The position numbers were made by a program, and so were the translations under genes. Source: a bacterium (GTDB lineage Bacteria > Bacillota > Clostridia > Oscillospirales > Ruminococcaceae). Taken from it: a stretch of 64,000 nt of DNA. Every line of letters starts with the position of its first letter. Positions within the stretch are counted from its first letter, which is position 1. The DNA lies in contig SFVK01000001.1 of the NCBI GenBank assembly GCA_004561545.1, positions 62,001-126,000 on the forward strand. Direction: 5' to 3'. Shown here piece after piece: positions 8,265-16,205 of this stretch. Below the pieces are notes generated by a model. It was given only the letters and a program-made list of their open reading frames with translations. It was not told the DNA's origin and did no database searches.

Positions 8265-10094
8265 ATGATCCAGCAAAATCTTCGCAACGTTGCCATCATC
8301 GCCCACGTCGACCATGGCAAGACCACCCTGGTGGACCAGATGCTCAAGCAGTCCGGCGCCTTCCGCTCCAACCAGCAGGTGGCGGAGCGCGTGATGGACT
8401 CCGGCGCCATCGAGCGGGAGCGCGGCATCACCATCCTGGCCAAGAACTGCTCCTGCGAGTACAATGGCGTCAAGATCAATATTGTGGACACCCCGGGCCA
8501 CGCCGACTTTGGCGGCGAGGTGGAGCGCGTGCTCAAGATGGTCAACGGCGTTCTGCTGCTGGTGGACGCCGCCGAGGGCTGTATGCCCCAGACCCGTTTT
8601 GTTCTGCAGAAGGCTTTGCAGCAGAACCTTTCGCTGGTGATCGCGGTGAACAAGATCGACCGCCCCGACGCCCGCATTGCCGAAGTCATCGATGAGATTC
8701 TGGAGCTGCTGATGGATCTGGGCGCCAGCGACGAACAGCTGGACAGTCCCATGGTGTTCTGCTCCGGCCGCAACGGCACCGCCAGCTATGACTGGACCCA
8801 TCCCGAGAACGGCACCGACCTGAAGCCTCTGTTTGAGACCATTCTGAAATATGTGGCGCCCCCCGAGGGTGACCCCGACGCCCCCGCCCAGATGCTGGTT
8901 TCCAGTGTGGACTACAATGATTTTGTGGGCCGCATGGGCGTGGGACGCATCCAGAACGGCGTGGTCAAGGTGGGCCAGCAGGTTCAGGTGTGCGATTGGC
9001 ATAACCCGGATCTGCACATGACCGGCCGCATCACCAAGCTGTTTGACTTCAAGGCCAACGGCCGCGAGCCCATTGAGCAGGCTTCCGCCGGCGACATTGT
9101 GGCGTTCTCCGGTCTGCCGGACATTACCATCGGCAACACGGTCTGCGACCCCTCCAAGGTGCAGCCGCTGCCCTTTGTCAAGATCAACGATCCCACCGTC
9201 GAGATGACCTTCTCGGTCAATGACTCCCCCTTTGCCGGCAAGGAGGGCAAGTATGTGACCTCCCGCCAGATCCGTGAGCGCCTGAACCGCGAGCTGCTCA
9301 AGGACGTGGCACTGCGGGTGGAGGATTCCGCCACCACCGATTCTTTCCGCGTCATGGGCCGGGGCGAGATGCATCTGTCCATCCTGATCGAGACGATGCG
9401 CCGCGAAGGCTATGAGCTTCAGGTCAGCCCCCCGCACGTTCTGACCCATGAGGAGAACGGCAAGACGATGGAGCCCATGGAGCGCGTGGTCATCGACGTG
9501 CCGGAAACCTATCAGGGCAACGTCATGACCGCCCTGGGCGCCCGCAAGGCAATCCTGATGAATATGCAGATGATGAACAGCCGCACCCGTCTGGAGTTCC
9601 GTATGCCCAGCCGCGGCCTGTTTGGCTACCGCAGCCAGTTCCTGACCGACACCCACGGCGAGGGCATCATGAACACCATTTTTGACGGCTACGACGAGTG
9701 GTGCGGCGACATCGCCACCCGCTCCACCGGCTCCCTCATCAGCTTTGACACCGGCGATGCCGTGACCTATGGCCTGTTCAACGCCCAGCAGCGCGGCACC
9801 CTGATTGTGACTGCGGGCGAAAAGGTGTATGAGGGCGAGGTTGTGGGGTACACCCCCACCGGCGAGGACATCACAGTGAATGTCTGCAAGACCAAGCACC
9901 TGACCAACACCCGCGCTTCCGGCAGCGACGACGCACTGCGCCTGATCCCGGTGACCAAGCTCAGCCTGGAGGCCTGCCTGGAATTTCTGGCGCCCGATGA
10001 GCTGCTGGAGGTCACCCCCGAAAGCCTGCGAATCCGCAAGCGCATTCTGGACCACGACCTGCGCATGAAGGCCACCAGCAAAAAGAACAAATAA
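8265..10094 (+). CDS. typA: Ribosome-associated GTPase TypA/BipA
   Basis: A 609-aa translational GTPase of the BipA family, acting on the ribosome in 50S assembly and stress adaptation. The G-domain motifs are in order: AHVDHGKTT (P-loop, residues 14-22), RGITI, DTPGHADF and NKID. They are followed by the beta-barrel, EF-G-like domains III and V (GRGEMHLSIL; FGYRSQFLTDTHGEG) and the BipA-specific C-terminus ending SLRIRKRILDHDLRMK. Length and motif order are normal. It is monocistronic with its own promoter and terminator. Confidence 0.96.
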   Translation: MIQQNLRNVAIIAHVDHGKTTLVDQMLKQSGAFRSNQQVAERVMDSGAIERERGITILAKNCSCEYNGVKINIVDTPGHADFGGEVERVLKMVNGVLLLVDAAEGCMPQTRFVLQKALQQNLSLVIAVNKIDRPDARIAEVIDEILELLMDLGASDEQLDSPMVFCSGRNGTASYDWTHPENGTDLKPLFETILKYVAPPEGDPDAPAQMLVSSVDYNDFVGRMGVGRIQNGVVKVGQQVQVCDWHNPDLHMTGRITKLFDFKANGREPIEQASAGDIVAFSGLPDITIGNTVCDPSKVQPLPFVKINDPTVEMTFSVNDSPFAGKEGKYVTSRQIRERLNRELLKDVALRVEDSATTDSFRVMGRGEMHLSILIETMRREGYELQVSPPHVLTHEENGKTMEPMERVVIDVPETYQGNVMTALGARKAILMNMQMMNSRTRLEFRMPSRGLFGYRSQFLTDTHGEGIMNTIFDGYDEWCGDIATRSTGSLISFDTGDAVTYGLFNAQQRGTLIVTAGEKVYEGEVVGYTPTGEDITVNVCKTKHLTNTRASGSDDALRLIPVTKLSLEACLEFLAPDELLEVTPESLRIRKRILDHDLRMKATSKKNK

Positions 10095-10150
10095 TCCCAC
10101 AAAAAAGCCAATCCCCTGCCGGCAAAGGCGGGTGCTCGTAAAACAGTTTC

Positions 10151-10186
10151 AGTCCCGGCAGTAATGTCTGCCGGGACTTTTCTTGC
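10151..10186 (+). terminator. Terminator of typA
   Basis: AGTCCCGGCAG pairs perfectly with CTGCCGGGACT around TAATGT, followed by TTTCTT. Confidence 0.9.
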
Positions 10187-10211
10187 ATATATTGAAGCCG
10201 TATGATATAAT
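10183..10211 (+). promoter_or_regulatory. Promoter of the AT-rich orphan gene
   Basis: TTGCAT at 10183-10188 and TATAAT at 10206-10211, spacer 17. The -35 overlaps the tail of the typA terminator. Confidence 0.8.
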
Positions 10212-10255
10212 TAAGCAGGCCGATAAACTGGAATTTGACGAAGGAGTGTGAATAC

Positions 10256-10684
10256 ATGAAAAAGAAACTCTCCCTTGCCTTTGCTATCATTGTTATTCTT
10301 TCTGTTGTGTTTTTCCCTATGACAACCACACACAGAATTTCAGGTGATGGAGATATTCTTACACCTCAGAAAGAAAAAGTCGGAACTTGCAAACTAGAAA
10401 TCGAAATTAAAGAAGTTTCGTCTTTGTTGTTCCGCTACAAAAAGAGTTTCACCTTTGCCATTGATGACAATTTCGTTGAAGAGTTTGAAACCACATCTTA
10501 TTCCGAAGCTGATAAAATCTGCTTTATTTCTCAAATGTATTATAACAACGAAACAGATGAAATGTGCGTGGCTTCCTTGACTTATCCAGGTGATTTGTCC
10601 TATGCTATTCTGAATTTAGGTGCAAATTATTATTTCATAAATAATGGGGCTAATATCGCCCATTCTGAATTACCTATTTCATAA
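10256..10684 (+). CDS. Orphan AT-rich gene, predicted exported or membrane-anchored protein
   Basis: I do not recognise this 142-aa protein. The N-terminus is MKKK followed by about 18 hydrophobic residues (LSLAFAIIVILSVVFF), a signal peptide or single anchor; no lipobox cysteine is in place. The rest is acidic and polar, with no known motif. The ATG follows AAGGAGTG; a TTG 21 bases earlier is less likely. Base use is strikingly AT-rich: two sampled 60-base lines count 30 and 37 percent G+C, where the flanks are plainly above 55. With its own promoter and terminator it looks like a recent single-gene acquisition. Confidence 0.65.
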   Translation: MKKKLSLAFAIIVILSVVFFPMTTTHRISGDGDILTPQKEKVGTCKLEIEIKEVSSLLFRYKKSFTFAIDDNFVEEFETTSYSEADKICFISQMYYNNETDEMCVASLTYPGDLSYAILNLGANYYFINNGANIAHSELPIS

Positions 10685-10762
10685 ATTCCAATTTGTCGAA
10701 CTGATAAAGAGCGCACTTCTATACGGGGCAAGCCCAGTATGTGTGCTCAGAGAGACCGAACA

Positions 10763-10792
10763 CCCCGGACACCTGAATGTCCGGGGCTTTTT
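10763..10792 (+). terminator. Terminator of the AT-rich gene
   Basis: CCCCGGACA pairs with TGTCCGGGG around CCTGAA, followed by CTTTTT. Confidence 0.88.
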
Positions 10793-10853
10793 GCGTCACT
10801 ATGTTCCGAACAAGGGATTGTATCCCTTGCGCCGCTTTGCGGCTATCTTCTTA

Positions 10854-10892
10854 AGGCAAAAGGCGTGACCACTTTCGTCACGCCTTTTGCCT
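10854..10892 (-). terminator. Terminator of trxA
   Basis: A perfect 16-base stem, AGGCAAAAGGCGTGAC with its complement, has a seven-base loop and lies 60 bases beyond the trxA stop. It is symmetrical and may act in both directions. A smaller stem (AAGGGAT/ATCCCTT) lies just left of it at about 10812-10828. Confidence 0.7.
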
Positions 10893-10952
10893 ATTTAACT
10901 GTCTTACGAGCAACGCCCAAACCCGGCAGGGGATTTTTGGAGATGCGGCGTG

Positions 10953-11258
10953 TTACAGCAGCTCGAGAATCTGGGCCTTGGGACGGGCGCCCACCGAACG
11001 GTTGGTGATCTGGCCGTTTTTCACCACCACGAGGGTGGGGATGCTCATGACGCCGAAACGGCTGGCCAGCTCGGGGTTTTCGTCCACATTAACCTTGCCC
11101 ACCCGGATGTCGGTTCGCTCGTCGGCGATCTCCTCAATGAGGGGGCTGACCATCCGGCAGGGGCCGCACCAGCTGGCCCAGAAGTCCAAAAGCACCGGTT
11201 TGTCGGAGTTGAGGACAAATTCATCAAAATTGTTTTTATTGAGAGCGGTAGCAGACAT
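10953..11258 (-). CDS. trxA: Thioredoxin
   Basis: A 101-aa thioredoxin with the active site WASWCGPCRM (C30 and C33) and the cis-proline motif SIPTLVVVKNG. It reduces protein disulfides and is itself reduced by thioredoxin reductase, which is not in the window. The ATG follows AGGAGG closely. It is a single gene, convergent with the orphan gene to its left and divergent from the ArsC-like gene to its right. Confidence 0.95.
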   Translation of the reverse strand: MSATALNKNNFDEFVLNSDKPVLLDFWASWCGPCRMVSPLIEEIADERTDIRVGKVNVDENPELASRFGVMSIPTLVVVKNGQITNRSVGARPKAQILELL

Positions 11259-11405
11259 ATGCTGTTCCTCCTTGGTTTGTTTTTTTGATTACAGCCATAG
11301 TATACCCCAATGCTCTCCCCTTTTCCGTGACAAAATCACCAAACACAGTTGCCGGCGCACGGCAGGTGCGGTACAATAGGGGCAAACACAAAGGAGATTG
11401 TATGG

Positions 11406-11747
11406 ATGAACATTCAGATTTTTGGCACCGCCAAGAGCTTTGACACCAAAAAGGCCCAGCGCTGGTTCAAGGAGCGGGGCATCCGGTTCCAGATGGTGGA
11501 TTTGAAGGAAAAAGGACTGAGCCGCGGCGAATATGACAGCGTTTGCCGCGCCCTGGGCGGCTGGCAGACTCTGGCGGACCCCAACGCCAAAGACAGGGAC
11601 GCGCTCGCTTTGCTTCAGTGGCTGGACGAGAGCCAGCAGGCGGACAAGCTGTTTGAAAACCAGCAGCTGCTCCGCCAGCCGATTGTGCGAAACGGCCGGC
11701 AGGCCGCCGCAGGCTACTGCCCCGAGGTGTGGGAAAGCTGGAAATAA
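11406..11747 (+). CDS. ArsC/Spx-family protein lacking the catalytic cysteine
   Basis: A 113-aa thioredoxin-fold protein of the ArsC family, with the conserved start IFGTAKSFDTKKAQRWFKER, the LLRQPIV cis-proline region and a G-Y-C-P-E-V-W end. In arsenate reductases a cysteine stands in the first loop; here that region reads AKSFDTKK with serine, so reductase chemistry at that site is unlikely. Only C46 or so (VCRALGG) and a near-terminal C remain. Related clostridial proteins are annotated arsenate reductase family without proof. The start is the second of two nearby ATGs, behind GGAGAT. It may be cotranscribed with the AEC transporter 71 bases on. Confidence 0.75.
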   Translation: MNIQIFGTAKSFDTKKAQRWFKERGIRFQMVDLKEKGLSRGEYDSVCRALGGWQTLADPNAKDRDALALLQWLDESQQADKLFENQQLLRQPIVRNGRQAAAGYCPEVWESWK

Positions 11748-11818
11748 GCCGGCGGACCCGGATTTCCAAAAAGGATTCCGCCTTTGTGCAGGTTGTGATC
11801 CAAAGGAGTAAAACAAGC

Positions 11819-12745
11819 ATGGATTTGGCTGTTATTACGTTCAAGCAAGTGTTCGTCCTCTTTCTGCTGATGTTGGCAGGGGTCGTATGCACCAGGGCGG
11901 GGGGTGTCCATCCCGGGGACAAACGCGCCTTTTCCGACCTTCTGCTCAATCTGGTGGTGCCGGCCATGGTGGTCAACTCCTACCTGACAGAATACAACCC
12001 TTCCACCGGGCACAATCTGCTGAGAGCTTTCGGGTGGAGCCTTCTGGTCCTGCTGGCAGGCTTTGCCATCACCTTTTTTCTGATTCGCAACGTCAGGGGG
12101 GAGCAGCTTTCCATCCGGCGGTTCGCCTGTATCTTTTCCAACGCAGCCTATATGGGCTTTCCTTTGATCGAATCCCTCTTCGGTGCCGAGGGGCTGCTGT
12201 ATGCCAGCGCCTATGTGACAATGTTCAACCTGCTGCTATGGACCATTGGCGCCGCCATGGTCAGCGGCGAAACCCGCCGAAGGGAGATTGCCGCCAGCAT
12301 TCTTCGGACGCCGGTGCTCTATGCCGTTGTGGCAGGGCTCATCATTTATTTTCTGCGCATTCCGGTCCCGGAAATCATCCAAAAACCACTGGGCCTGATC
12401 GGAGCCATGAACACGCCGCTTTCCATGTTCATCACCGGAATGCTCATTGCCTCCAGCAGGCTGGGACGGGTGATCCGCAACCGTCTTCTCTGGGGTGTCA
12501 TGGCCCTGAGGATGCTGGTCATTCCGGCCGTCTGTATTGCGTTGTTTGCTGTTCTGGGGTTCCGTGGGATGGTCGGCGAGGTTGTGCTTCTGCTGGAAGC
12601 CTGCCCCTGCGCGGCAATCACCTCTGTTTTTGCCGTTCGGTATCATCATGACGAAGAGTTTGCCGCCGGTCTGGTGGTTGTGTCCACCCTGATCAGCATC
12701 GTCACCCTGCCGTTGTGTGCCATGCTGCTCGCCACGGTTCTTTGA
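11819..12745 (+). CDS. AEC-family (auxin efflux carrier-type) transporter
   Basis: A 308-aa integral membrane protein with about ten predicted helices in two halves, typical of the AEC family of malate, malonate or other organic-anion exporters. Characteristic stretches are the NLVVPAMVVNSY half-helix in the first repeat, SNAAYMGFPLIESLFG in the middle and NTPLSMFITGMLIA in the second repeat. The start ATG lies nine bases after AAAGGAGT (11802-11809). The substrate cannot be read from sequence. Confidence 0.87.
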   Translation: MDLAVITFKQVFVLFLLMLAGVVCTRAGGVHPGDKRAFSDLLLNLVVPAMVVNSYLTEYNPSTGHNLLRAFGWSLLVLLAGFAITFFLIRNVRGEQLSIRRFACIFSNAAYMGFPLIESLFGAEGLLYASAYVTMFNLLLWTIGAAMVSGETRRREIAASILRTPVLYAVVAGLIIYFLRIPVPEIIQKPLGLIGAMNTPLSMFITGMLIASSRLGRVIRNRLLWGVMALRMLVIPAVCIALFAVLGFRGMVGEVVLLLEACPCAAITSVFAVRYHHDEEFAAGLVVVSTLISIVTLPLCAMLLATVL

Positions 12746-12761
12746 TATCGCGCCGTTTTTC

Positions 12762-12790
12762 TTGACATTTCCAGGCTCATATTATAAGAT
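12762..12790 (+). promoter_or_regulatory. Probable promoter of the YihY gene
   Basis: TTGACA at 12762-12767 is followed at 17 bases by TAAGAT (12785-12790). A better -10 (TATTAT, 12780-12785) would have too short a spacer. Confidence 0.55.
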
Positions 12791-12869
12791 ACACAATATT
12801 ACCGCGTACTTTCTGCTGTCTTGCCGGGAAGTCACGATTATTCTTGATGGACGGGGGGGGATTTTTCAG

Positions 12870-13736
12870 ATGGAGCCGCAAAAGTCCCGCACACGGCAAA
12901 TCATTGAGGAGGGCATCCGTATTGTCCGCATCATCAACAATGACAAGGTCACCGTGTACGCTGCGCAGGCCTCCTTCTTCGTGATCATCTCGGTGGTGCC
13001 CTTCCTTTCCCTGCTCATCTCCTTCATCAGCCTGTTTATCCCCGCAGACTGGCAGAACGCATTTGCCCAATATTCCATCTCGGAAGAGCTGGCCAGCTTT
13101 CTGGGCCCGCTGTTGGGGGACCTGCAGGATGCTCCACAGGTTTCTCTGATGTCCCTGTCCGCCATTATGGTACTGTGGAGCGCCTCCAAGGGGATGGCGG
13201 CCATCCGCTCGGGGCTGGAGACAATCTACCATGCCGCAGCGCCCAGCGGGTATGTGCTCAAACGGCTTAAGTCCCTGCTCAACACGCTGGTTTTCATCGG
13301 GCTGCTGCTGTTCACCATGGTTCTGCTGGTGTTCGGGGATTTTTTGCTCAAGCACCTTCCCTTTTTGCAGTTTTTGACCTCCGCCCTGCGGTGGCGCACC
13401 CCGCTGCTGATCCTGTTTATGACAGTGGTGTTCACCGCCATGTACACCTCCACCGCCCGGCGCAGCCGTGGTATGCCGGGGCTGCGGGGGTTGAAGAACC
13501 GGGTGCTGCCCCATGTGCCGGGAGCCGTCGTTGCCTCGGTGGGATGGATGCTGTTCTCCTTCTTTTACTCGCTGTATATCAAGTACTCCCCCAACGCCTC
13601 CTATATCTACGGCGGCCTGGCGGCCATCTGCCTGATTATGCTTTGGCTTTACTTCTGCATGATCATTTTCCTCTGCGGAGCCGAGGTCAACAAGCTCTGG
13701 GCCGCCTACAAGGAAGACCGGGATCACCGGAAATAG
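12870..13736 (+). CDS. YihY/BrkB-family inner-membrane protein
   Basis: A 288-aa protein with six predicted helices of the YihY/virulence factor BrkB family, once mis-assigned as RNase BN. Landmarks are VYAAQASFFVIISVVPFLSLL in the first helix, VLWSASKGMAAIRSGLETIYH after the second, and SPNASYIYGGLAAICLIMLWLY near the end. The function is unknown. The ATG is preceded by an unusual ribosome site, a run of eight G at 12853-12860, nine bases upstream. Confidence 0.88.
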   Translation: MEPQKSRTRQIIEEGIRIVRIINNDKVTVYAAQASFFVIISVVPFLSLLISFISLFIPADWQNAFAQYSISEELASFLGPLLGDLQDAPQVSLMSLSAIMVLWSASKGMAAIRSGLETIYHAAAPSGYVLKRLKSLLNTLVFIGLLLFTMVLLVFGDFLLKHLPFLQFLTSALRWRTPLLILFMTVVFTAMYTSTARRSRGMPGLRGLKNRVLPHVPGAVVASVGWMLFSFFYSLYIKYSPNASYIYGGLAAICLIMLWLYFCMIIFLCGAEVNKLWAAYKEDRDHRK

Positions 13737-13737
13737 C

Positions 13738-13777
13738 AAAAAGTCCTGTCCTCTTTCCCGTGGGGGCAGGACTTTTT
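13738..13777. terminator. Bidirectional terminator
   Basis: AAAAAGTCCTG (13738-13748) pairs with CAGGACTTTTT (13767-13777). A-rich and T-rich ends on both sides let it serve both the YihY gene (+) and the OadG gene (-). Confidence 0.85.
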
Positions 13778-13804
13778 AAGAATTGACCTCCCAATCGGTG
13801 TGGC

Positions 13805-14086
13805 TTATAGCCTGCGGATGCTTTTGATCTGAATGTCCTTTGGATCGGCGCGCAGCTCCTCGCAGATAACCGAGAGGATGACCGCGCATTGCTCCTCCTC
13901 GGTGGGGCCCTGCGGCCCTGCGGGCTGTGGTGCCGCAGGTGCCGCCTTTTTGCCGCCAAGGTTCAACAGCTTTGAGAAAAGCACAATCGCTATGGCCAGC
14001 ATTGAGAGTACGCCAAGCACTACCGTCAACCCCATGGCCGAAACCGTCAGCGATTCCAACAGCGTCATGCTTTGGCTTGTCCACAT
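13805..14086 (-). CDS. OadG-like sodium-pump decarboxylase gamma subunit (orphan)
   Basis: A 93-aa small membrane protein: one N-terminal helix (about residues 12-38, MGLTVVLGVLSMLAIAIVLF), an Ala/Pro-rich linker and a C-terminal cytoplasmic segment ending EELRADPKDIQIKSIRRL. This is the layout of the gamma chain of oxaloacetate/methylmalonyl-CoA decarboxylase pumps. In those, gamma assembles the biotin-bearing alpha with the membrane beta subunit. Neither partner is in the window, so its complex lies elsewhere or it acts alone. The start was chosen at the ATG behind AGGAGGTG; the upstream in-frame extension has no ribosome site. Confidence 0.8.
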   Translation of the reverse strand: MWTSQSMTLLESLTVSAMGLTVVLGVLSMLAIAIVLFSKLLNLGGKKAAPAAPQPAGPQGPTEEEQCAVILSVICEELRADPKDIQIKSIRRL

Positions 14087-14244
14087 AATGTTCACCTCCT
14101 GTTTTCCGTTTCTTACGTTATGGTCGCATTTTATCACGCAACTTGCCAAAATTTTCTCCGCATATTGACTTTAAATTTACGTTTTTTGCTCTTTGGCAAC
14201 AATTTGTCCACATTTTGCGGATTTCCCGCCCGTTTTGGCCGCTA

Positions 14245-14271
14245 TTTACTTAAAAAATCCTTTTAAGTAAA
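14245..14271. promoter_or_regulatory. Perfect 11-base inverted repeat upstream of the AraC gene
   Basis: TTTACTTAAAA (14245-14255) and TTTTAAGTAAA (14261-14271) are exact complements around AATCC. The repeat lies 20 bases upstream of the -35 and is followed by CAATTTTTTG. It could be an operator or an AT-only hairpin terminator. Confidence 0.6.
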
Positions 14272-14291
14272 CAATTTTTTGTAGATTCTGA

Positions 14292-14320
14292 TTGACTTTT
14301 GGAAAAATCCTCTCTATAAT
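14292..14320 (+). promoter_or_regulatory. Promoter of the AraC-type regulator
   Basis: TTGACT (14292-14297), spacer 17, TATAAT (14315-14320). The leader is about 80 bases. Confidence 0.82.
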
Positions 14321-14409
14321 CTTAGAAAAGAGAGCAGATTTCTCACATCAGAATCCGCAGAAATTTGCGTTTATTGCTCAGTCTGTGACAGATAAGGAAG
14401 TGGCGTCCG

Positions 14410-15249
14410 ATGTACGCACAGCAATATCAGATTAATTTAAAACAGGATGATTCCTGGCATATGCACCAGCTGCATTTTCACGAGGGTGTGGAGCTGATAC
14501 TGGTTCTGAGCGAGGGCGGCGAGCTGTTTTATGACAAGGAAATGTACCCGCTGCACGCCAACTCGCTGCTGGTTCTGGGCAGCAACAAACTGCACCGCAC
14601 GGCAGGGGCGCCGGGAACGGTGTTTGATCGGTATGTGCTGCGGATTCTGCCCTCCCTGCTGAACAACCTGTCCAGCCCATGCACCAACTTTGCCTCGATG
14701 CTCCAGAGCTGCCCCCCCTGCGTTCAGCTGGATTCCGCCCAGGCCCGGGAGCTGATCGCCATGCTGGAAAAGCTGCGGGTCCCGGCGGACCAGGAGGTTC
14801 TGGGATGGGATATCCAGCGGGAAATCACCCTTTTGCAGATCCTTTTGCAGATCTGCGGCCTTGTGCAGAACGTTCCCGCCCAGCCGGGCACCTCGGCGCC
14901 GGACTATGACCGGGTTCTGCCCATTCTGGAATACATTCAGCAGAATTACACCCAGCCCATCACGCTGGATGATCTGGCCCATCACTTTCTCATCGGCAAA
15001 CATTATCTGTGCCACATTTTTAAGAAGGGTACCGGGTTCAGCGTGATGGAGTATGTGATTCAGCTTCGCATTCTGGAAGCCCAGCGTCAGCTGCGGCAGG
15101 GCTGTACCGTGCAGGAGGCGGGTGAACGGTCGGGGTTCCAGTCCTACGCCCACTTTATCCGCACCTTCAGTTCCTGCACCGGCATTTCCCCCAAGCAGTA
15201 CGCCAAACAGTTCAAGAGCGGCGAGCGGTCCGTGATGCAGGGAAAATAA
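14410..15249 (+). CDS. AraC-family transcriptional regulator with cupin domain
   Basis: A 279-aa regulator. Residues 1-95 form a cupin-type sensing domain (MHQLHFHEGVELILVLSEGGELFYDKEMY). Residues 175-275 carry the two helix-turn-helix motifs, ITLDDLAHHFLIGKHYLCHIFKK and VQEAGERSGFQSYAHFIRTF, ending in the usual GISPKQYAKQF. The ligand is unknown; sugars or host metabolites are common for this type. It lies 54 bases before the flavodoxin/ferredoxin gene on the same strand, which is its likely target or partner. Confidence 0.9.
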   Translation: MYAQQYQINLKQDDSWHMHQLHFHEGVELILVLSEGGELFYDKEMYPLHANSLLVLGSNKLHRTAGAPGTVFDRYVLRILPSLLNNLSSPCTNFASMLQSCPPCVQLDSAQARELIAMLEKLRVPADQEVLGWDIQREITLLQILLQICGLVQNVPAQPGTSAPDYDRVLPILEYIQQNYTQPITLDDLAHHFLIGKHYLCHIFKKGTGFSVMEYVIQLRILEAQRQLRQGCTVQEAGERSGFQSYAHFIRTFSSCTGISPKQYAKQFKSGERSVMQGK

Positions 15250-15303
15250 AAACGGCGTCCTTGCGCCGGTTTAGCAAACACATATTGAGAAAGGGTGTCT
15301 GAT

Positions 15304-16128
15304 ATGGTGATTGAGCGGGTCCATGCCGTCTTTTTCAGCGCCACCGGGACCACAAAGCGGGTGGTGGAATGGCTGACGGGGGTGCTGGCGGAGCAGCTGG
15401 GCTGCGGCACCGCCACCGTGGATTTCACGCTGCCCGCCGCACGGCAGAAGCGCTATGTTTTTGGGCCGGCGGATCTGGTGGTGTTCGGGGTGCCCACCTA
15501 TGCGGGGCGGGTGCCCAATCTGCTGCTCCCCTTTATGAAGAGCGGCTTTTTGGGCAACGGTGCTCTGGCGGTGCCGGTGGTGCTTTTTGGCAACCGGAAT
15601 TTTGACGATGCCCTGATCGAACTGCGGGACTGCCTGCAAAACAGCGGGTTTTGCACGGTGGCAGCCGGCGCTTTTGTGGGGGAGCACGCTTTTTCCCGCA
15701 CGCTGGCGGCCGGGCGTCCAGATGCGTCCGATCACAAAGAAGCCTCGGATTTTGCCGTCCGTGTTGCCCGCAAGGTCCAGGCGCTCTGCGGTGCACCCGC
15801 CTGCCCTGTCGCGGTGGACGGCTGCTCCCCCATCCGCCCCTATTACACGCCAAGGGACCGCAACGGAACGCCCATCAACATCCTGAAGGTCAAGCCGAAA
15901 ACCAGCGACGCCTGCGACCGCTGCGGCATATGCGCCCGGATCTGCCCCATGGGTTCCATTGACCCAGCCGATCCCACAGTGGTGAAAGGGGTCTGCATCA
16001 AGTGCGGCGCCTGCGTCAAGGGTTGTCCCAGAGGGGCAAAATATTACGATGATCCGGGATATCTTTACCACCAGCACGAGCTGGAGGATCAGTATGCCCG
16101 CCCCGCAAAAAACAGCCTGTTTGTGTAA
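15304..16128 (+). CDS. EFR1-family flavodoxin/ferredoxin protein
   Basis: A 274-aa fusion. The N-terminal flavodoxin-like domain has an FMN phosphate loop, FFSATGTTKRVVEW (about residues 10-22), and VFGVPTYAGRVPN. The C-terminus has two 4Fe-4S motifs, CDRCGICARICP (about 203-214) and CIKCGACVKGCP (about 233-244). This is the EFR1 architecture, an electron carrier or reductase of unknown partner. An ATG eight bases after the AGAAAGGG ribosome site was chosen; a GTG nine bases upstream overlaps that site. Confidence 0.9.
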   Translation: MVIERVHAVFFSATGTTKRVVEWLTGVLAEQLGCGTATVDFTLPAARQKRYVFGPADLVVFGVPTYAGRVPNLLLPFMKSGFLGNGALAVPVVLFGNRNFDDALIELRDCLQNSGFCTVAAGAFVGEHAFSRTLAAGRPDASDHKEASDFAVRVARKVQALCGAPACPVAVDGCSPIRPYYTPRDRNGTPINILKVKPKTSDACDRCGICARICPMGSIDPADPTVVKGVCIKCGACVKGCPRGAKYYDDPGYLYHQHELEDQYARPAKNSLFV

Positions 16129-16137
16129 AAGGAAAAC

Positions 16138-16172
16138 GCCGCCGCTGACGGGAAGTACCCGGCAGCGGCGGC
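16138..16172. terminator. Terminator between the EFR1 and DUF454 genes
   Basis: GCCGCCGCTG pairs with CAGCGGCGGC around a 15-base loop, followed by ATTTCTGTT. It lies between two convergent genes. Confidence 0.65.
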
Positions 16173-16205
16173 ATTTCTGTTGTGATGAAGTTTTGCGGTT
16201 TTGCG

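Larger units (their letters stand above)
14087..14409. other. Divergent intergenic region OadG / AraC regulator
   Basis: AT-rich for this genome. It contains the OadG ribosome site, the perfect inverted repeat at 14245-14271 and the AraC-gene promoter at 14292-14320. No gene was seen. Confidence 0.6.

Noticed and set aside
8148..10100. A 650-codon open frame on the minus strand opposite typA
   Set aside because: It is antisense to intact TypA, with no family similarity and no ribosome site; a product of high third-position G+C.
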